From SXOA01 sp046593355 (GTDB taxonomy: Bacteria; Planctomycetota; Planctomycetia; Pirellulales; Pirellulaceae), in contig JBKJNY010000242.1 in assembly GCA_046593355.1 (NCBI GenBank), positions 1-64,000 on the forward strand: a DNA stretch of 64,000 nt, in the 5' to 3' direction. The notes beneath the pieces are model-generated. The model was not told the origin of the DNA and did not search any database. It was given only the letters and a program-made list of their open reading frames with translations. A program made the position numbers and the translations under genes. Shown piece by piece: positions 43,601 to 52,156 of the stretch. Within the stretch, counting starts at the first letter, position 1, and every line of letters begins with the position of its first letter.

Positions 43601-44575
43601 GTGAAACAAGTCCTTGTCACCGGCGGAGCGGGTTTTATCGGCTCCCACTTGACCGAAGCCCTGCTTGCGCGCGGGGACCGCGTGACGGTGGTTGACGACG
43701 AATCGACCGGCAGGTTCGAAAACCTCTCCGGCGTCCGCACGCATCCGAGCCTCAGGATTGTCCGCGGCAGCGTCAGCGATGCAGCCCTTCTCCATTCTCT
43801 GCTGGACGGGATGCAGGTTGTTTATCACCTGGCGGCTGCCGTCGGCGTGGCGCTGATCGCCCGCGAGCCGCTCCTGAGCATCGAGCGGAACATCTATCCC
43901 ACGCAGCTTCTGCTCGATGAAATCCGGGCGCGGCACAAGGCCGGGCAGAACATCCGCTTTTTTCTCGCCAGCACCAGCGAAGTTTACGGCAAGAACCCCA
44001 AGGCGGTCTGGGACGAGGAGGACGATCTGGTATTCGGGGCCACAACCCGCCCCCGCTGGTCGTACGGGGCTTCCAAAGCCATCGACGAGTTCCTCACCCT
44101 GGCCTGTGCCCGTCAGTTCGATATGCCGGTCGTGATCGCCCGATTCTTCAACGTCGTAGGCCCCCGGCAGACGGGAACGTACGGCATGGTCTTGCCGCGG
44201 TTCGTCGAAGCCGCCTTAGCGGGTCAGCCCCTCGTCGTGCATGACGACGGCCGCCAGGTCCGCTGCTTCGCCCATGTGGCTGACGTCGTCGGGGCCGTTA
44301 TCAAGCTGATGGACAGCGATGCATCCCTGGGTCGCATCTTCAACATCGGCAGCGACCAGCCGGTCTCCATTCTCGACCTGGCCCATCGCGTCATTTCGCT
44401 CGCCGGCTCTCCATCTACCGTCCAGTTCCAGAGCTACACGCAGGCCTACGACAAGGACTTTGAAGACATCCGCCATCGCGTCCCCGACCTCACCCGCCTC
44501 CGCCAGGCCATCGGCTTCGTCCCGAAGTTCGACCTCGGCGGCATCATCCAGGATTGCATCCGCGCTCAGAAATAG
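43601..44575 (+). CDS. NAD-dependent nucleotide-sugar epimerase/dehydratase
   Basis: 324 residues from the GTG at 43601 (KQVLVTGGAGFIGSH); a TTG 15 nt upstream is possible. An extended SDR: the NAD-binding loop TGGAGFIG is at 7-14, the active site is Tyr155 and Lys159 (YGASK), and STSEVYG lies ahead of it. GPRQTGTYGMVLPRFV and a late RCFAHVADVV match the UDP-glucose 4-epimerase / UDP-glucuronate decarboxylase group. The exact sugar cannot be decided from sequence. It stands alone, with DoxX 102 nt downstream. Confidence 0.85.
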   Translation: MKQVLVTGGAGFIGSHLTEALLARGDRVTVVDDESTGRFENLSGVRTHPSLRIVRGSVSDAALLHSLLDGMQVVYHLAAAVGVALIAREPLLSIERNIYPTQLLLDEIRARHKAGQNIRFFLASTSEVYGKNPKAVWDEEDDLVFGATTRPRWSYGASKAIDEFLTLACARQFDMPVVIARFFNVVGPRQTGTYGMVLPRFVEAALAGQPLVVHDDGRQVRCFAHVADVVGAVIKLMDSDASLGRIFNIGSDQPVSILDLAHRVISLAGSPSTVQFQSYTQAYDKDFEDIRHRVPDLTRLRQAIGFVPKFDLGGIIQDCIRAQK

Positions 44576-44677
44576 AGCCGCTCCGGTCACGCTCCCGCGC
44601 CTGCCGGTTGGCGAATCCGCAATTTCTGACCATAATGAAGGGCTTGCACTAAGCTCCCACCCTGGCGTCCTTCCCCT

Positions 44678-45613
44678 ATGTCGCGCACTCAGCTTGGCCC
44701 GCTTGCCGCGGTTGTGATTGTCGTGCTCAGGCTGGCGATTGGCCTGCATTTCATGTCCGAAGGGCTGGACAAAGTCCGCGGGACCAAGCCGTTTTCGTCG
44801 GCGGGATTTTTGGGGAACGCTAAGGGACCGCTCGCTCCGCTGTTTAAGGGGTTGGTTGCCGACCCCGATGGCTATTACAAGCTGGATGCCGAAGCGACTC
44901 TCGCCCATTGGACCAACTACCGCGACCGCGTGGCCCATCATTACGGCTTTGACGAGGACCAGGTGAAGCAGACTGAAAATCTGCTGGCGAAAGCGGAAGG
45001 CCGTCTCAACGACTTTTTTGCAGAGAACGAAGAGACGCTGGACGAATACTATAACCAGCTCGAGCGGCGTGATGCCAATGCCGCTAAACCGGAGCGGGCG
45101 GGCATGCAGACTCTGCAAACACACGACGCCCGCATCGCCGGCGACTGGATGAAGCTCAAGGGGCAGCTTCTTTCGCAGGTCGATGCCCTCTGGAAGAACG
45201 TCGAGACCGATTTCAACAACGTCGCTACTTCCGAACAACGTAATGCCGCCGGCGGACCGCTGCCGATTGGCAAGCTTCCCGCGCGCGGCGTTTTCACGAC
45301 GGACTTCGTGGACCGGGTTATCCCGTGGTTTGATGTTCTCGTCGGCGTTTGCCTGATTATCGGCCTGCGTACCCGCACGGCGGCGGTGCTGGGGGGACTG
45401 TTTTTGGCCTCGGTCTGTGCCTCGCAGTGGCCGGGTTATCCGGGCGCTGCACCCATCTATTATCAATCCGTTGAAATGCTGGCCCTATTCGCTCTGGCGG
45501 CAGTGGGAGCCGGAAAAGTGGCGAGCATCGATGCCCTGCTCTGCGGCTGCTGCGCGAATCGGGGCCCTAGAGTCTTTGGCGTCAAAGACTACTCGATAAC
45601 AGAAAATCACTGA
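44678..45613 (+). CDS. DoxX-family membrane protein with a large insertion
   Basis: 311 residues. The first membrane segment at about 9-27 (AAVVIVVLRLAIGLHFMSEG) carries the DoxX signature 'RL..G..F...G..K'. A charged helical insertion of about 150 residues follows (60-210). DoxX-like segments resume at WFDVLVGVCLIIGLRTR, AAVLGGLFLASVCASQW and MLALFALAAVGAGK. Family knowledge: planctomycete genomes often pair such long DoxX proteins with a TAT-exported Gfo/Idh protein, as here with a 46-nt gap. Function unknown. The last 14 residues (RVFGVKDYSITENH) are encoded by one arm and loop of a 15-bp inverted repeat, so the natural end may have been altered. Confidence 0.75.
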   Translation: MSRTQLGPLAAVVIVVLRLAIGLHFMSEGLDKVRGTKPFSSAGFLGNAKGPLAPLFKGLVADPDGYYKLDAEATLAHWTNYRDRVAHHYGFDEDQVKQTENLLAKAEGRLNDFFAENEETLDEYYNQLERRDANAAKPERAGMQTLQTHDARIAGDWMKLKGQLLSQVDALWKNVETDFNNVATSEQRNAAGGPLPIGKLPARGVFTTDFVDRVIPWFDVLVGVCLIIGLRTRTAAVLGGLFLASVCASQWPGYPGAAPIYYQSVEMLALFALAAVGAGKVASIDALLCGCCANRGPRVFGVKDYSITENH

Positions 45614-45625
45614 CGCCAAAGACTC
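45570..45625. repeat. 15-bp inverted repeat over the end of the DoxX gene
   Basis: GAGTCTTTGGCGTCA (45570-45584) and TGACGCCAAAGACTC (45611-45625) are exact inverted repeats with a 26-nt loop. The right arm contains the stop codon. It could end or stabilise the doxX transcript ahead of the Gfo/Idh gene. Confidence 0.8.
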
Positions 45626-45659
45626 CCGACCCCCTGTCTACGCTACAGGAGAATTCGCC

Positions 45660-47546
45660 ATGAACCTGAACCCCGAAGAAAAGATCATCGGCAAAGAGAA
45701 CTACCTCTCGGCGGTGGAAGCTCTCGATAAGAAGCGGCAGGACGATGCAGCCAAGGTTCCGGCTGCCGAGCCGACCGATGCCAACCGCCGCAAGTTCCTC
45801 AAGGAAATCGTCGGCCTGGGCATCGTCAGCGGGGCGGGGCTAGGCGCGGCCTACTTTGGCTATGGCGACAGCAGCGGCGGCCTGGCCAAGCCGCTCCGCG
45901 TCGCGCTCATCGGCACGGGGGATGAAGGGGGCGTGCTCATCGGGGCGATGAACCCCAAGTACATTGACTGCGTCGCCATCTGTGACATCCGTCCGTTCAA
46001 CATCCATCGGGCGTTCGAAGGGGATTGGGAAAGCGAAACCGCTGCCGCCGCCCGCCCCGGCCTCAACGCCGTCTTCGGCTACAAGAGCCGCGAGGAGGCG
46101 GAGAAGCACATCAAGGTCGAAACCGATTACAAAAAGGTGCTGGAGGATCCGAACGTTGAGGCGATCATCATCGCCCTGCCGCTGTTCCTGCACGCCCCGG
46201 TCGCCATCGACGCCTGCAAGGCGGGCAAGCACGTCCTCACCGAAAAACTGATGGCCCACAACGTGGCCCAGTGCAAATTGATGGCCCGCGTGGCCGACAA
46301 ACACAATCTCTATCTCGCCGTCGGCCACCAGCGGCATTACAGCGTCCTCTACGACAACGCCGTCAACATGATTCAGTGGGGCCTGCTCGGCGAAATCCAC
46401 CACATCCGGGCCCAGTGGCACCGCGGCAACCTCCCCGGCGGCGATAGCTGGCAAAAGCCGCTGCCGGTGAAGGTGGAGACCCGCGACAAGGAAGGCAACT
46501 TGGTGATGCGGAACTTCGTTGAGGAGCAGTACAAAAGCCTCGTCAAGAAAGCCAAGGACGCCAGCGGAGCCGAGAAGAATCAGCTCGACAGAAAGGTCGC
46601 CCAGTGGAAGGCCTGGCTGGAAGATGCGGGGGTGAAGGCCAACGAGCACGGCTATCAGGATTTCAAGCTCCCCGGCGACGGCAAGACTCGCACCGCCCTG
46701 GAAGAGCTCGTCCGTTGGCGGCTGTTTCAGCGGACCGGCGGCGGCCTGATGGCGGAGCTCGGCAGCCATCAGCTCGATGCGGCCAGCATTTTTTGCACAG
46801 CGTTGCGGCGGCCCGATAAAGACGGTGTCATTAAGAAGGCCCATCCCCTCTCGGTCCATGCCGTCGGAGGGCGGCACACTTTCCCTTACGACCGCGACGC
46901 CGAGGACCACGTCTACTGCATGTACGAATTCCCCGGCCCCGGCTACGACCCCGCGTTCAAGCCCGGTTACTACGACCCGGAGATGAACTACCCCGACCCG
47001 GCCAAGGGAATTCCGAGTTATGACCACGACCCGCAGAAGAAAATCGTGGTCACCTACTCCTCCATCAACGGCAACAGTTTTGGCGGCTATGGCGAAGTGG
47101 TGATGGGGAGCAAGGGGACCATCGTGCTGGAGCGGGAGCAGGACGTTTTCCTCTACAAGGACTCCGCGACCACCACCAAGGTCGGCGTGAAGGCGGACGG
47201 CGGCGGCCCCACCCTCGACACCCAGGCCAGCGGCAAGGGCCCGGCCCTCGCCAAGGCCGCCGAAAACCAAGGCCCCGTCAGCCGCGGCTACCGGGAAGAG
47301 ATGGAGCATTTCGCCTGGTGCATCCGCGAAAATCGCCCCAAAAGCGAGCTCCGCTGCCGCCCCGAAGTCGCCCTCGGCGACGCCGTCATCGCGCTGGCCA
47401 CCAACGTCGCCATCAAGAACGCCAACAGCGGCAAAGGGGGCTACCTCGCCTTCGAGGAAGCTTGGTACGACCTCAACAAAGACGAAACTCCCGACGGCAG
47501 CAGCGTGAAGGAAGAGAATGAGAAGCTGGGGGGGGGACTGTCGTAG
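45660..47546 (+). CDS. TAT-exported Gfo/Idh/MocA-family oxidoreductase
   Basis: 628 residues, ATG with AGGAGA about 8 nt upstream. Residues 1-41 are a polar leader, followed by a twin-arginine motif NRRKFLKE and a hydrophobic stretch (IVGLGIVSGAGLGAAYFG). The Rossmann part begins LRVALIGTGDEGGVL, and the catalytic-type Lys is in LTEKLMAHN (usual form EKP). Substrate-binding Gfo/Idh domain follows, with HQRHYS and GSHQLDAASIF, then late inserts. Longer than the usual 350-450 residues because of the leader and insertions at about 275-330 and 430-460. Probably an extracytoplasmic sugar- or inositol-type oxidoreductase. Co-transcribed with doxX. Confidence 0.85.
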   Translation: MNLNPEEKIIGKENYLSAVEALDKKRQDDAAKVPAAEPTDANRRKFLKEIVGLGIVSGAGLGAAYFGYGDSSGGLAKPLRVALIGTGDEGGVLIGAMNPKYIDCVAICDIRPFNIHRAFEGDWESETAAAARPGLNAVFGYKSREEAEKHIKVETDYKKVLEDPNVEAIIIALPLFLHAPVAIDACKAGKHVLTEKLMAHNVAQCKLMARVADKHNLYLAVGHQRHYSVLYDNAVNMIQWGLLGEIHHIRAQWHRGNLPGGDSWQKPLPVKVETRDKEGNLVMRNFVEEQYKSLVKKAKDASGAEKNQLDRKVAQWKAWLEDAGVKANEHGYQDFKLPGDGKTRTALEELVRWRLFQRTGGGLMAELGSHQLDAASIFCTALRRPDKDGVIKKAHPLSVHAVGGRHTFPYDRDAEDHVYCMYEFPGPGYDPAFKPGYYDPEMNYPDPAKGIPSYDHDPQKKIVVTYSSINGNSFGGYGEVVMGSKGTIVLEREQDVFLYKDSATTTKVGVKADGGGPTLDTQASGKGPALAKAAENQGPVSRGYREEMEHFAWCIRENRPKSELRCRPEVALGDAVIALATNVAIKNANSGKGGYLAFEEAWYDLNKDETPDGSSVKEENEKLGGGLS

Positions 47547-47633
47547 AGACAAGCTGCAAATGTTTGAAATGTAGGCCGCTTGCTTGTGACGTTCGCGTAC
47601 AATAGATGAACGTGAGGATGGGCTGAGTCGAAA

Positions 47634-48047
47634 ATGGACTTTACGGATGAAGTGCGTTTGGCCCTTGTCTCCGTAGGGCTGTCAAACGAACAAATCGAAC
47701 GTATTGCGGCGGGAAACGAAGTTGCTTTCGACTTCCCAGCCGAGATTCCAGTCGGCATAGCGCTCGTTCAAGTACTGCCGGATTTACTTCGCTGTGGAAT
47801 TCTTGAAATCAATTTTCCAGGAGGAGGACTCGCGGCCCTGTTGCGGTTTCGTGCACGCTCCTTTGAACTGGCGAGAATTCTTGGGATCAGGCGAGTGGAG
47901 TTGTTCGGAATGGCAATCATCAATCCTCAATTACGGGAGTTGTTTCTCCGCCAGTCCTTTGTGGCCAGGAAGGTGCCGTGTCCTGAAGACTTGGGTGGTG
48001 GTTCGGAAGAAGTCGAAATTGTCGCCAGGGAGTTTTTGTTGCCATGA
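47634..48047 (+). CDS. Hypothetical protein, first of a coupled pair
   Basis: 137 residues (MDFTDEVRLALVSVGLSNEQ start), with GAGG about 14 nt upstream. Mixed alpha/beta, no membrane segment or signal; the segment ALVQVLPDLLRCGILEINFP is the most regular. The stop overlaps the next start as ATGA, so the two proteins are produced together. Base composition is clearly lower in GC than the neighbouring Gfo/Idh and DUF1501 genes, suggesting separate origin. No family recognised. Confidence 0.6.
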   Translation: MDFTDEVRLALVSVGLSNEQIERIAAGNEVAFDFPAEIPVGIALVQVLPDLLRCGILEINFPGGGLAALLRFRARSFELARILGIRRVELFGMAIINPQLRELFLRQSFVARKVPCPEDLGGGSEEVEIVAREFLLP

Positions 48048-48493
48048 CTGAAGAATTCTCTCAATTCCGAGAAATGCAAGCCTCCGGGCGAACGGCCACG
48101 GAGGCGTATCAGGCCGCCAAGTTGCAGCAGCGTGGTGAACTGTTTTCCCTTCGCATGTTGCGAATCGTTTATGGGCTTTCACTTCCGGACGCAAAGCGCG
48201 TGTCCGGCACCATGGAGAAGATATCGCAGCCGCAAATTCCAGTTGTCGGCGAACGAGTCTACTGGGAGGGATGGGATACCATTGATGGACAATGGATCGT
48301 CGAGGCGACTGTGGACGATGTTTGCGGAGGGAATGTGCATGTCGTTGGGCACCGAAAATTCCTCGTACCTGGTTTCAAAGAAGTTCTACCAAGCGGCACT
48401 CTTGACCAAATTCCGGAGAGTTATTTTGCCAAGAGCCTGGTAGACCGACTTGAAGAGTCAAAAGCGTTTGTAAATGAATTAGCGCAGGTATAG
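48044..48493 (+). CDS. Hypothetical protein with an L7/L12-like helix motif, second of a coupled pair
   Basis: 149 residues. After a short helical N-terminus, the stretch ELFSLRMLRIVYGLSLPDAKRV resembles the 'vR..tGLgLkeAK..V' helix-turn-helix of the ribosomal L7/L12 C-terminal fold, which also occurs in small hypothetical proteins (inference). The second half is beta-rich (ERVYWEGWDTIDGQWIVEA, HVVGHRKFLVPGF). No catalytic motif. ATGA overlap with the upstream gene. Lower GC than neighbours. Confidence 0.55.
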   Translation: MTEEFSQFREMQASGRTATEAYQAAKLQQRGELFSLRMLRIVYGLSLPDAKRVSGTMEKISQPQIPVVGERVYWEGWDTIDGQWIVEATVDDVCGGNVHVVGHRKFLVPGFKEVLPSGTLDQIPESYFAKSLVDRLEESKAFVNELAQV

Positions 48494-48542
48494 CGCCCCA
48501 TAATGACTGCAAAAGGCGCATTCGCTCTCCTCCTAAGTTGCC

Positions 48543-49931
48543 CTACAACAGTTGCCTTACCACCTTCCCAATCGTGATGGCGTGGGGCCTGTGAAGCTGG
48601 TCGTAAATGGGGTGCTGGAGGTTCAGGCCGAGGCAGTGGTAGAGGGTGGCCTGGAGGTCGACGGGGTCGATCTTGTCGGACTTGGGAAACGCGCCGTGGC
48701 GGTCGGATTCCCCCAGGACCAGGCCGCCGCGGATGCCGCCGCCGGCCAGTAACGCGGAGGAGCAGTCTCCCCAGTGGTCGCGGCCGGCATTGGCGTTGAT
48801 TTTCGGCGTGCGGCCGAATTCTCCCAGGCAGGCAATCAGCGTGTCGTCCAGCCGCCCGCGGCCGTGCAGGTCTTCGATAAGAGCGGACATTCCCTGGTCC
48901 AAAAACGGCAATAGCTCCGTCTGGCAGGCCTCGAAGTTCTTGCTGTGCGTGTCCCAGCCATCGCAGATGGTCATCTCGTTGAAATGGACGCCGACGAAGG
49001 GTACGCCGGCTTCCGTCAGGCGGCGGGCGAGCAGCAGGGCCTGGCCGAAGCGATGACGGCCGTAGCGGTCCCGCACTTTGGCCGGCTCTTCGTCGAGCGA
49101 GAACAGCGGCGAGCGGCCGTCGTTGGCGGCCCCGGTGAGGAGGATGGCCCGCTTGCGGACCGCCTCGAAGCCGTCACTGGTGGCCGGCGATTTGCCTTTT
49201 TCGAGCTGAGCGAGAAAATCGGCCCGTTCCTCAAACCGCCGCAGCGACATCCCTTCCGGCAGGGCCAGCGCGGGGATGGCCTGCGGCGTTCCCGGCTCGC
49301 CGTTCACGAGCAGCGGGTCCAACCGCGAGCCGAGAAAGCCGGCGTTGCCGCCCCGGAGCGGCGTGCGGGCCCGCTTGAACTCGCCGGAGAGGCTGCTGCG
49401 GACGGCGACCTCCGGGATGGCGACGTAGCCGGGGATGTCCGAGCGGGAGGAGCGGAAGTGCGAGACGACCGAGCCGTGGTGCGGAAAGTCCTCCCTGAGC
49501 GGCGGGCGGATGTCGTTGTCCTGCCCGGGAAGGGCGGTCACGCGGCCGGTGAGCGTGTAATAGATCATCGGCGTGTGGTTGCTGTTGGGATGGCTCACGC
49601 TCCGCACCAGGGCATAGCGGTGGGCCAGTCCGGCCAGCAGCGGCAAATGCTCGCAAATGTTGACGCCGGGAACGCTCGTCGCAATCGGCTGGAACGGCCC
49701 GCGAATCTCCGCCGGGGCGTCCGGCTTGAGATCGAACATATCCAGGTGCGGCGGCCCGCCGAGCAAATAGACGAAGATGCACGATTTCCCGCTTGCCGGT
49801 TTCGCCTCTACGCCTAGCGCGGCGCTGATGGGCTCAATGAGTCCCCCCATCGCCGCCAGCCCCGCCCCGTAGCGCAAAAAATCCCGGCGAGGGCAATGCA
49901 GCTGCAAATGGCCGTTGCGGAGGGAGAACAT
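48543..49931 (-). CDS. TAT-exported DUF1501 protein
   Basis: 462 residues. Twin-arginine signal CPRRDFLRYGAGLAAMGG at 13-30. DUF1501 hallmarks: IFVYLLGGPPHLDMFDLKPD, HLPLLAGLAHRYALVRSVSH, ICDGWDTHSKNF and ACLGEFGRTPKIN, with GRDHWGDC as late motif. Related to sulfatase/alkaline-phosphatase folds; planctomycetes have dozens, often beside DUF1553 cytochromes, which are absent here. Function unknown. It lies 51 nt downstream of the DUF58 gene and may be the last gene of the long operon. Confidence 0.85.
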   Translation of the reverse strand: MFSLRNGHLQLHCPRRDFLRYGAGLAAMGGLIEPISAALGVEAKPASGKSCIFVYLLGGPPHLDMFDLKPDAPAEIRGPFQPIATSVPGVNICEHLPLLAGLAHRYALVRSVSHPNSNHTPMIYYTLTGRVTALPGQDNDIRPPLREDFPHHGSVVSHFRSSRSDIPGYVAIPEVAVRSSLSGEFKRARTPLRGGNAGFLGSRLDPLLVNGEPGTPQAIPALALPEGMSLRRFEERADFLAQLEKGKSPATSDGFEAVRKRAILLTGAANDGRSPLFSLDEEPAKVRDRYGRHRFGQALLLARRLTEAGVPFVGVHFNEMTICDGWDTHSKNFEACQTELLPFLDQGMSALIEDLHGRGRLDDTLIACLGEFGRTPKINANAGRDHWGDCSSALLAGGGIRGGLVLGESDRHGAFPKSDKIDPVDLQATLYHCLGLNLQHPIYDQLHRPHAITIGKVVRQLL

Positions 49932-49982
49932 GTCCGTCAGTTTATTCTCTGGCGACAGCCAAAGGAACAGACGAATCCGATT

Positions 49983-50888
49983 TTACCGTCCTCGGTTCAA
50001 CATGCTCCGCTGATTCAGATAGTCGATGAACAGCTCGCTCATGCTCCGCCGCGTGTCGACCAGCACCCGCTCGCAGCCGTTGCGCTGGGCGATTTCCTGG
50101 AAATGGTCGTTGAACTTCTTCACGGCCAAGAGATAGGCCCGCTTGAGGTCATCCGTCTGGGCGAGCAGCTCTTCGGGGACTTCCAGCCCGACGAACTTGA
50201 CCATGCCGTCCATTTCAAAAGCCAGCTCGTCGTGGTGCATCACCTGGAACAGGACCACCTCGTGCCGGCTGTAGCGAAGCCGCTGCAGGACCGGCTCCAG
50301 CTCATCGAGATTGGTGAAGAAGTCGCTGAAGATCATCACGATCTCGCGGCGGCCCATCCGCCCGGCGATCTCGTTCAGGCAGTCGGCCATGACGGTCTTT
50401 TCTTCGGCCTTGATTTCATCGAGGTGATGCGTCATGCGCACGATCTGGTCCATCGAGTTGCTGGGCGCAACGAATCCCCGCACCCGGCTGTCGAACGTCG
50501 AGAGCGTCACCTTGTCGCTCTGCCGCACGATGGAGTAGCCCAGCATCGTCGCCATTTGGGAAGCGTAGAGCAGCTTCTGCTCGCGGGCGTCGCCGTATCG
50601 CATACTGGCGGAGACATCGAGCACCAGATGGCAGACGAAGTTCGTCTCCAGCTCATACTGCTTGACGAAATACTTGTCCCGCGTGAAATAGACCCGCCAG
50701 TCGATATGCTTGGGATCGTCCCCCGGCGCATACTCTCGGTGCCCGGCAAATTCCACGGCGAACCCCGCCAGCGGCGACTTATGCGCCCCCGCCAGGTTCC
50801 CGATGACCAGCCCGCGCGGGTTCAGTGGCCGCTCCGCCACATGGCCGAGGACTTCAGGGTCGAGATAGCGGTTGAGGACGGTTTGCAT
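49983..50888 (-). CDS. DUF58 family protein
   Basis: 301 residues. The DUF58 core motif REYAPGDDPKHIDWRVYFTR lies at 51-70 and a VWA-like DxSxS (DVSAS, 91-95) follows. No membrane segments. Family knowledge: DUF58 proteins work with MoxR AAA ATPases and BatA/B-type VWA membrane proteins in envelope-linked chaperone-like complexes. The MoxR gene is immediately upstream in the same operon. Confidence 0.9.
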   Translation of the reverse strand: MQTVLNRYLDPEVLGHVAERPLNPRGLVIGNLAGAHKSPLAGFAVEFAGHREYAPGDDPKHIDWRVYFTRDKYFVKQYELETNFVCHLVLDVSASMRYGDAREQKLLYASQMATMLGYSIVRQSDKVTLSTFDSRVRGFVAPSNSMDQIVRMTHHLDEIKAEEKTVMADCLNEIAGRMGRREIVMIFSDFFTNLDELEPVLQRLRYSRHEVVLFQVMHHDELAFEMDGMVKFVGLEVPEELLAQTDDLKRAYLLAVKKFNDHFQEIAQRNGCERVLVDTRRSMSELFIDYLNQRSMLNRGR

Positions 50889-50892
50889 GGGA

Positions 50893-50990
50893 GAATAACG
50901 AAATTCGAATTCTAAATGACGAATGAATGGGGAGTGACGTATAAGTGCCTTCTTAATTCGTCATTCGCCATTCGAATTTCGTCATTTGCC
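50893..50990. repeat. Inverted repeat in the DUF58/MoxR spacer
   Basis: The left words GAAATTCGAATTC and AATGACGAAT return as reverse complements on the right (ATTCGTCATT, ATTCGAATTTC), forming arms of about 30 nt with a few mismatches. They fill the 103-nt spacer. Confidence 0.6.
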
Positions 50991-50991
50991 T

Positions 50992-52020
50992 TTACGCCGC
51001 CGGCTTCTCATACCTCTTATCCGCCGGGATCGCCTGAAACAGCATCTCGATCAGCTTCTCACTGTTCAGGCCGTTGGCCTGGGCGGCGTAGTTGCCGGCG
51101 ATGCGATGGCGGAGGGCGGGCTTGGCGACGGCTTGCACGTCCGCCACGGTCGCGTGGTAGCGGCCGTAGAGGATGGCGCGGGCCTTGGCGCAGGAGACGA
51201 GCGTGAGCACGCCGCGGGGACCGGCACCCCAGCTCACCCACTTGTCGACGAATTCCGGGGCTTCCTTGCTGCCGGGGCGGGTTGCCCGGACCAAGGCCCA
51301 GGCGTAGCCGAGGACCTGGTCGCTGACGGGGACGCGGGTGACCAGCTTTTGCATCTCGACGATTTCATCGCCCGTAATGACGGTCTGGATGTCCCCGAGC
51401 TGGCCGGTGGTGACGCGGCGGGCGACTTCCCACTCCTCGGCGGCACTGGGGTAATCGACTTTGATGTAGAGCAGGAAGCGGTCAAGCTGGGCTTCCGGCA
51501 GCGGGTAGGTTCCTTCCTGCTCCAGCGGGTTCTGCGTGGCCAGGACGAAGAACGGATTAGGGAGCGCGTGCATCTTGCCGCCGGCGCTGACTTGCCGTTC
51601 TTGCATCGCTTCGAGCATGGCGGCCTGGGTCTTCGGCGGCGTGCGGTTGATTTCGTCAGCCAGCAGCATGTTGGCGAAGATCGGTCCGGGCAGGAATTTG
51701 TATGCCCGCTGATGGTTTTCCGGATCTTCCTGAATGACTTCCGTGCCCGTGATGTCGCTGGGCATCAAGTCCGGCGTGAACTGGATCCGCTTGAAGGTCA
51801 GGTGCAGCGACTTGGCCAACGAGCTGATCAGCAGCGTCTTGGCCAGCCCCGGCACCCCTTCCAAAAGCGCGTGCCCGCGGGCGAACATCGCCACCAGCAC
51901 CTGCTCGATGACTTCGCTCTGACCGACGATGACTTTCGCCAGCTCGTCGCGGAGGCGGTTATAGGCTTTCTCACAACGCTGCACAGCGGCGACGTCGTCT
52001 TGTTCTTTGGTATCGGTCAT
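50992..52020 (-). CDS. MoxR-family AAA+ ATPase
   Basis: 342 residues from the ATG at 52020; the frame is open 34 codons upstream through repeat-like spacer DNA. Walker A GVPGLAKT at 55-62, Walker B MLLADEINR with Asp122-Glu123, sensor 1 VLATQNPLEQEGTYPLPEAQ, and a sensor-2 lid domain at about 250-340. Family knowledge: MoxR ATPases act as chaperones for VWA-containing partners, here the DUF58 and BatA-like proteins of the same operon. Confidence 0.92.
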   Translation of the reverse strand: MTDTKEQDDVAAVQRCEKAYNRLRDELAKVIVGQSEVIEQVLVAMFARGHALLEGVPGLAKTLLISSLAKSLHLTFKRIQFTPDLMPSDITGTEVIQEDPENHQRAYKFLPGPIFANMLLADEINRTPPKTQAAMLEAMQERQVSAGGKMHALPNPFFVLATQNPLEQEGTYPLPEAQLDRFLLYIKVDYPSAAEEWEVARRVTTGQLGDIQTVITGDEIVEMQKLVTRVPVSDQVLGYAWALVRATRPGSKEAPEFVDKWVSWGAGPRGVLTLVSCAKARAILYGRYHATVADVQAVAKPALRHRIAGNYAAQANGLNSEKLIEMLFQAIPADKRYEKPAA

Positions 52021-52084
52021 GAGGAACGGGGGGCTGGGGGCTAGGGACTGGGGTTTTGTTGTTGGAACCTGAACGCGAGAATGG

Positions 52085-52155
52085 CTTGGCGATTCCCTGT
52101 CAGTACTCAGTACATTCTTCACTCTACACTTTGCACTCTACACTCTTCACTTCCA
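52085..52155. repeat. Word-like repeat in the spacer upstream of MoxR
   Basis: CAGTACTCAGTAC is followed by repeated CACTCTACAC / CACTCTTCAC words. It fills most of the spacer between MoxR and the 1314-residue protein gene. Origin unknown. Confidence 0.5.
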
Positions 52156-52156
52156 A

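Noticed and set aside
45840..47552. 570-residue open frame on the minus strand
   Set aside because: Antisense shadow of the Gfo/Idh gene, with Val/Leu/Gly/Ala-rich composition and no motifs.
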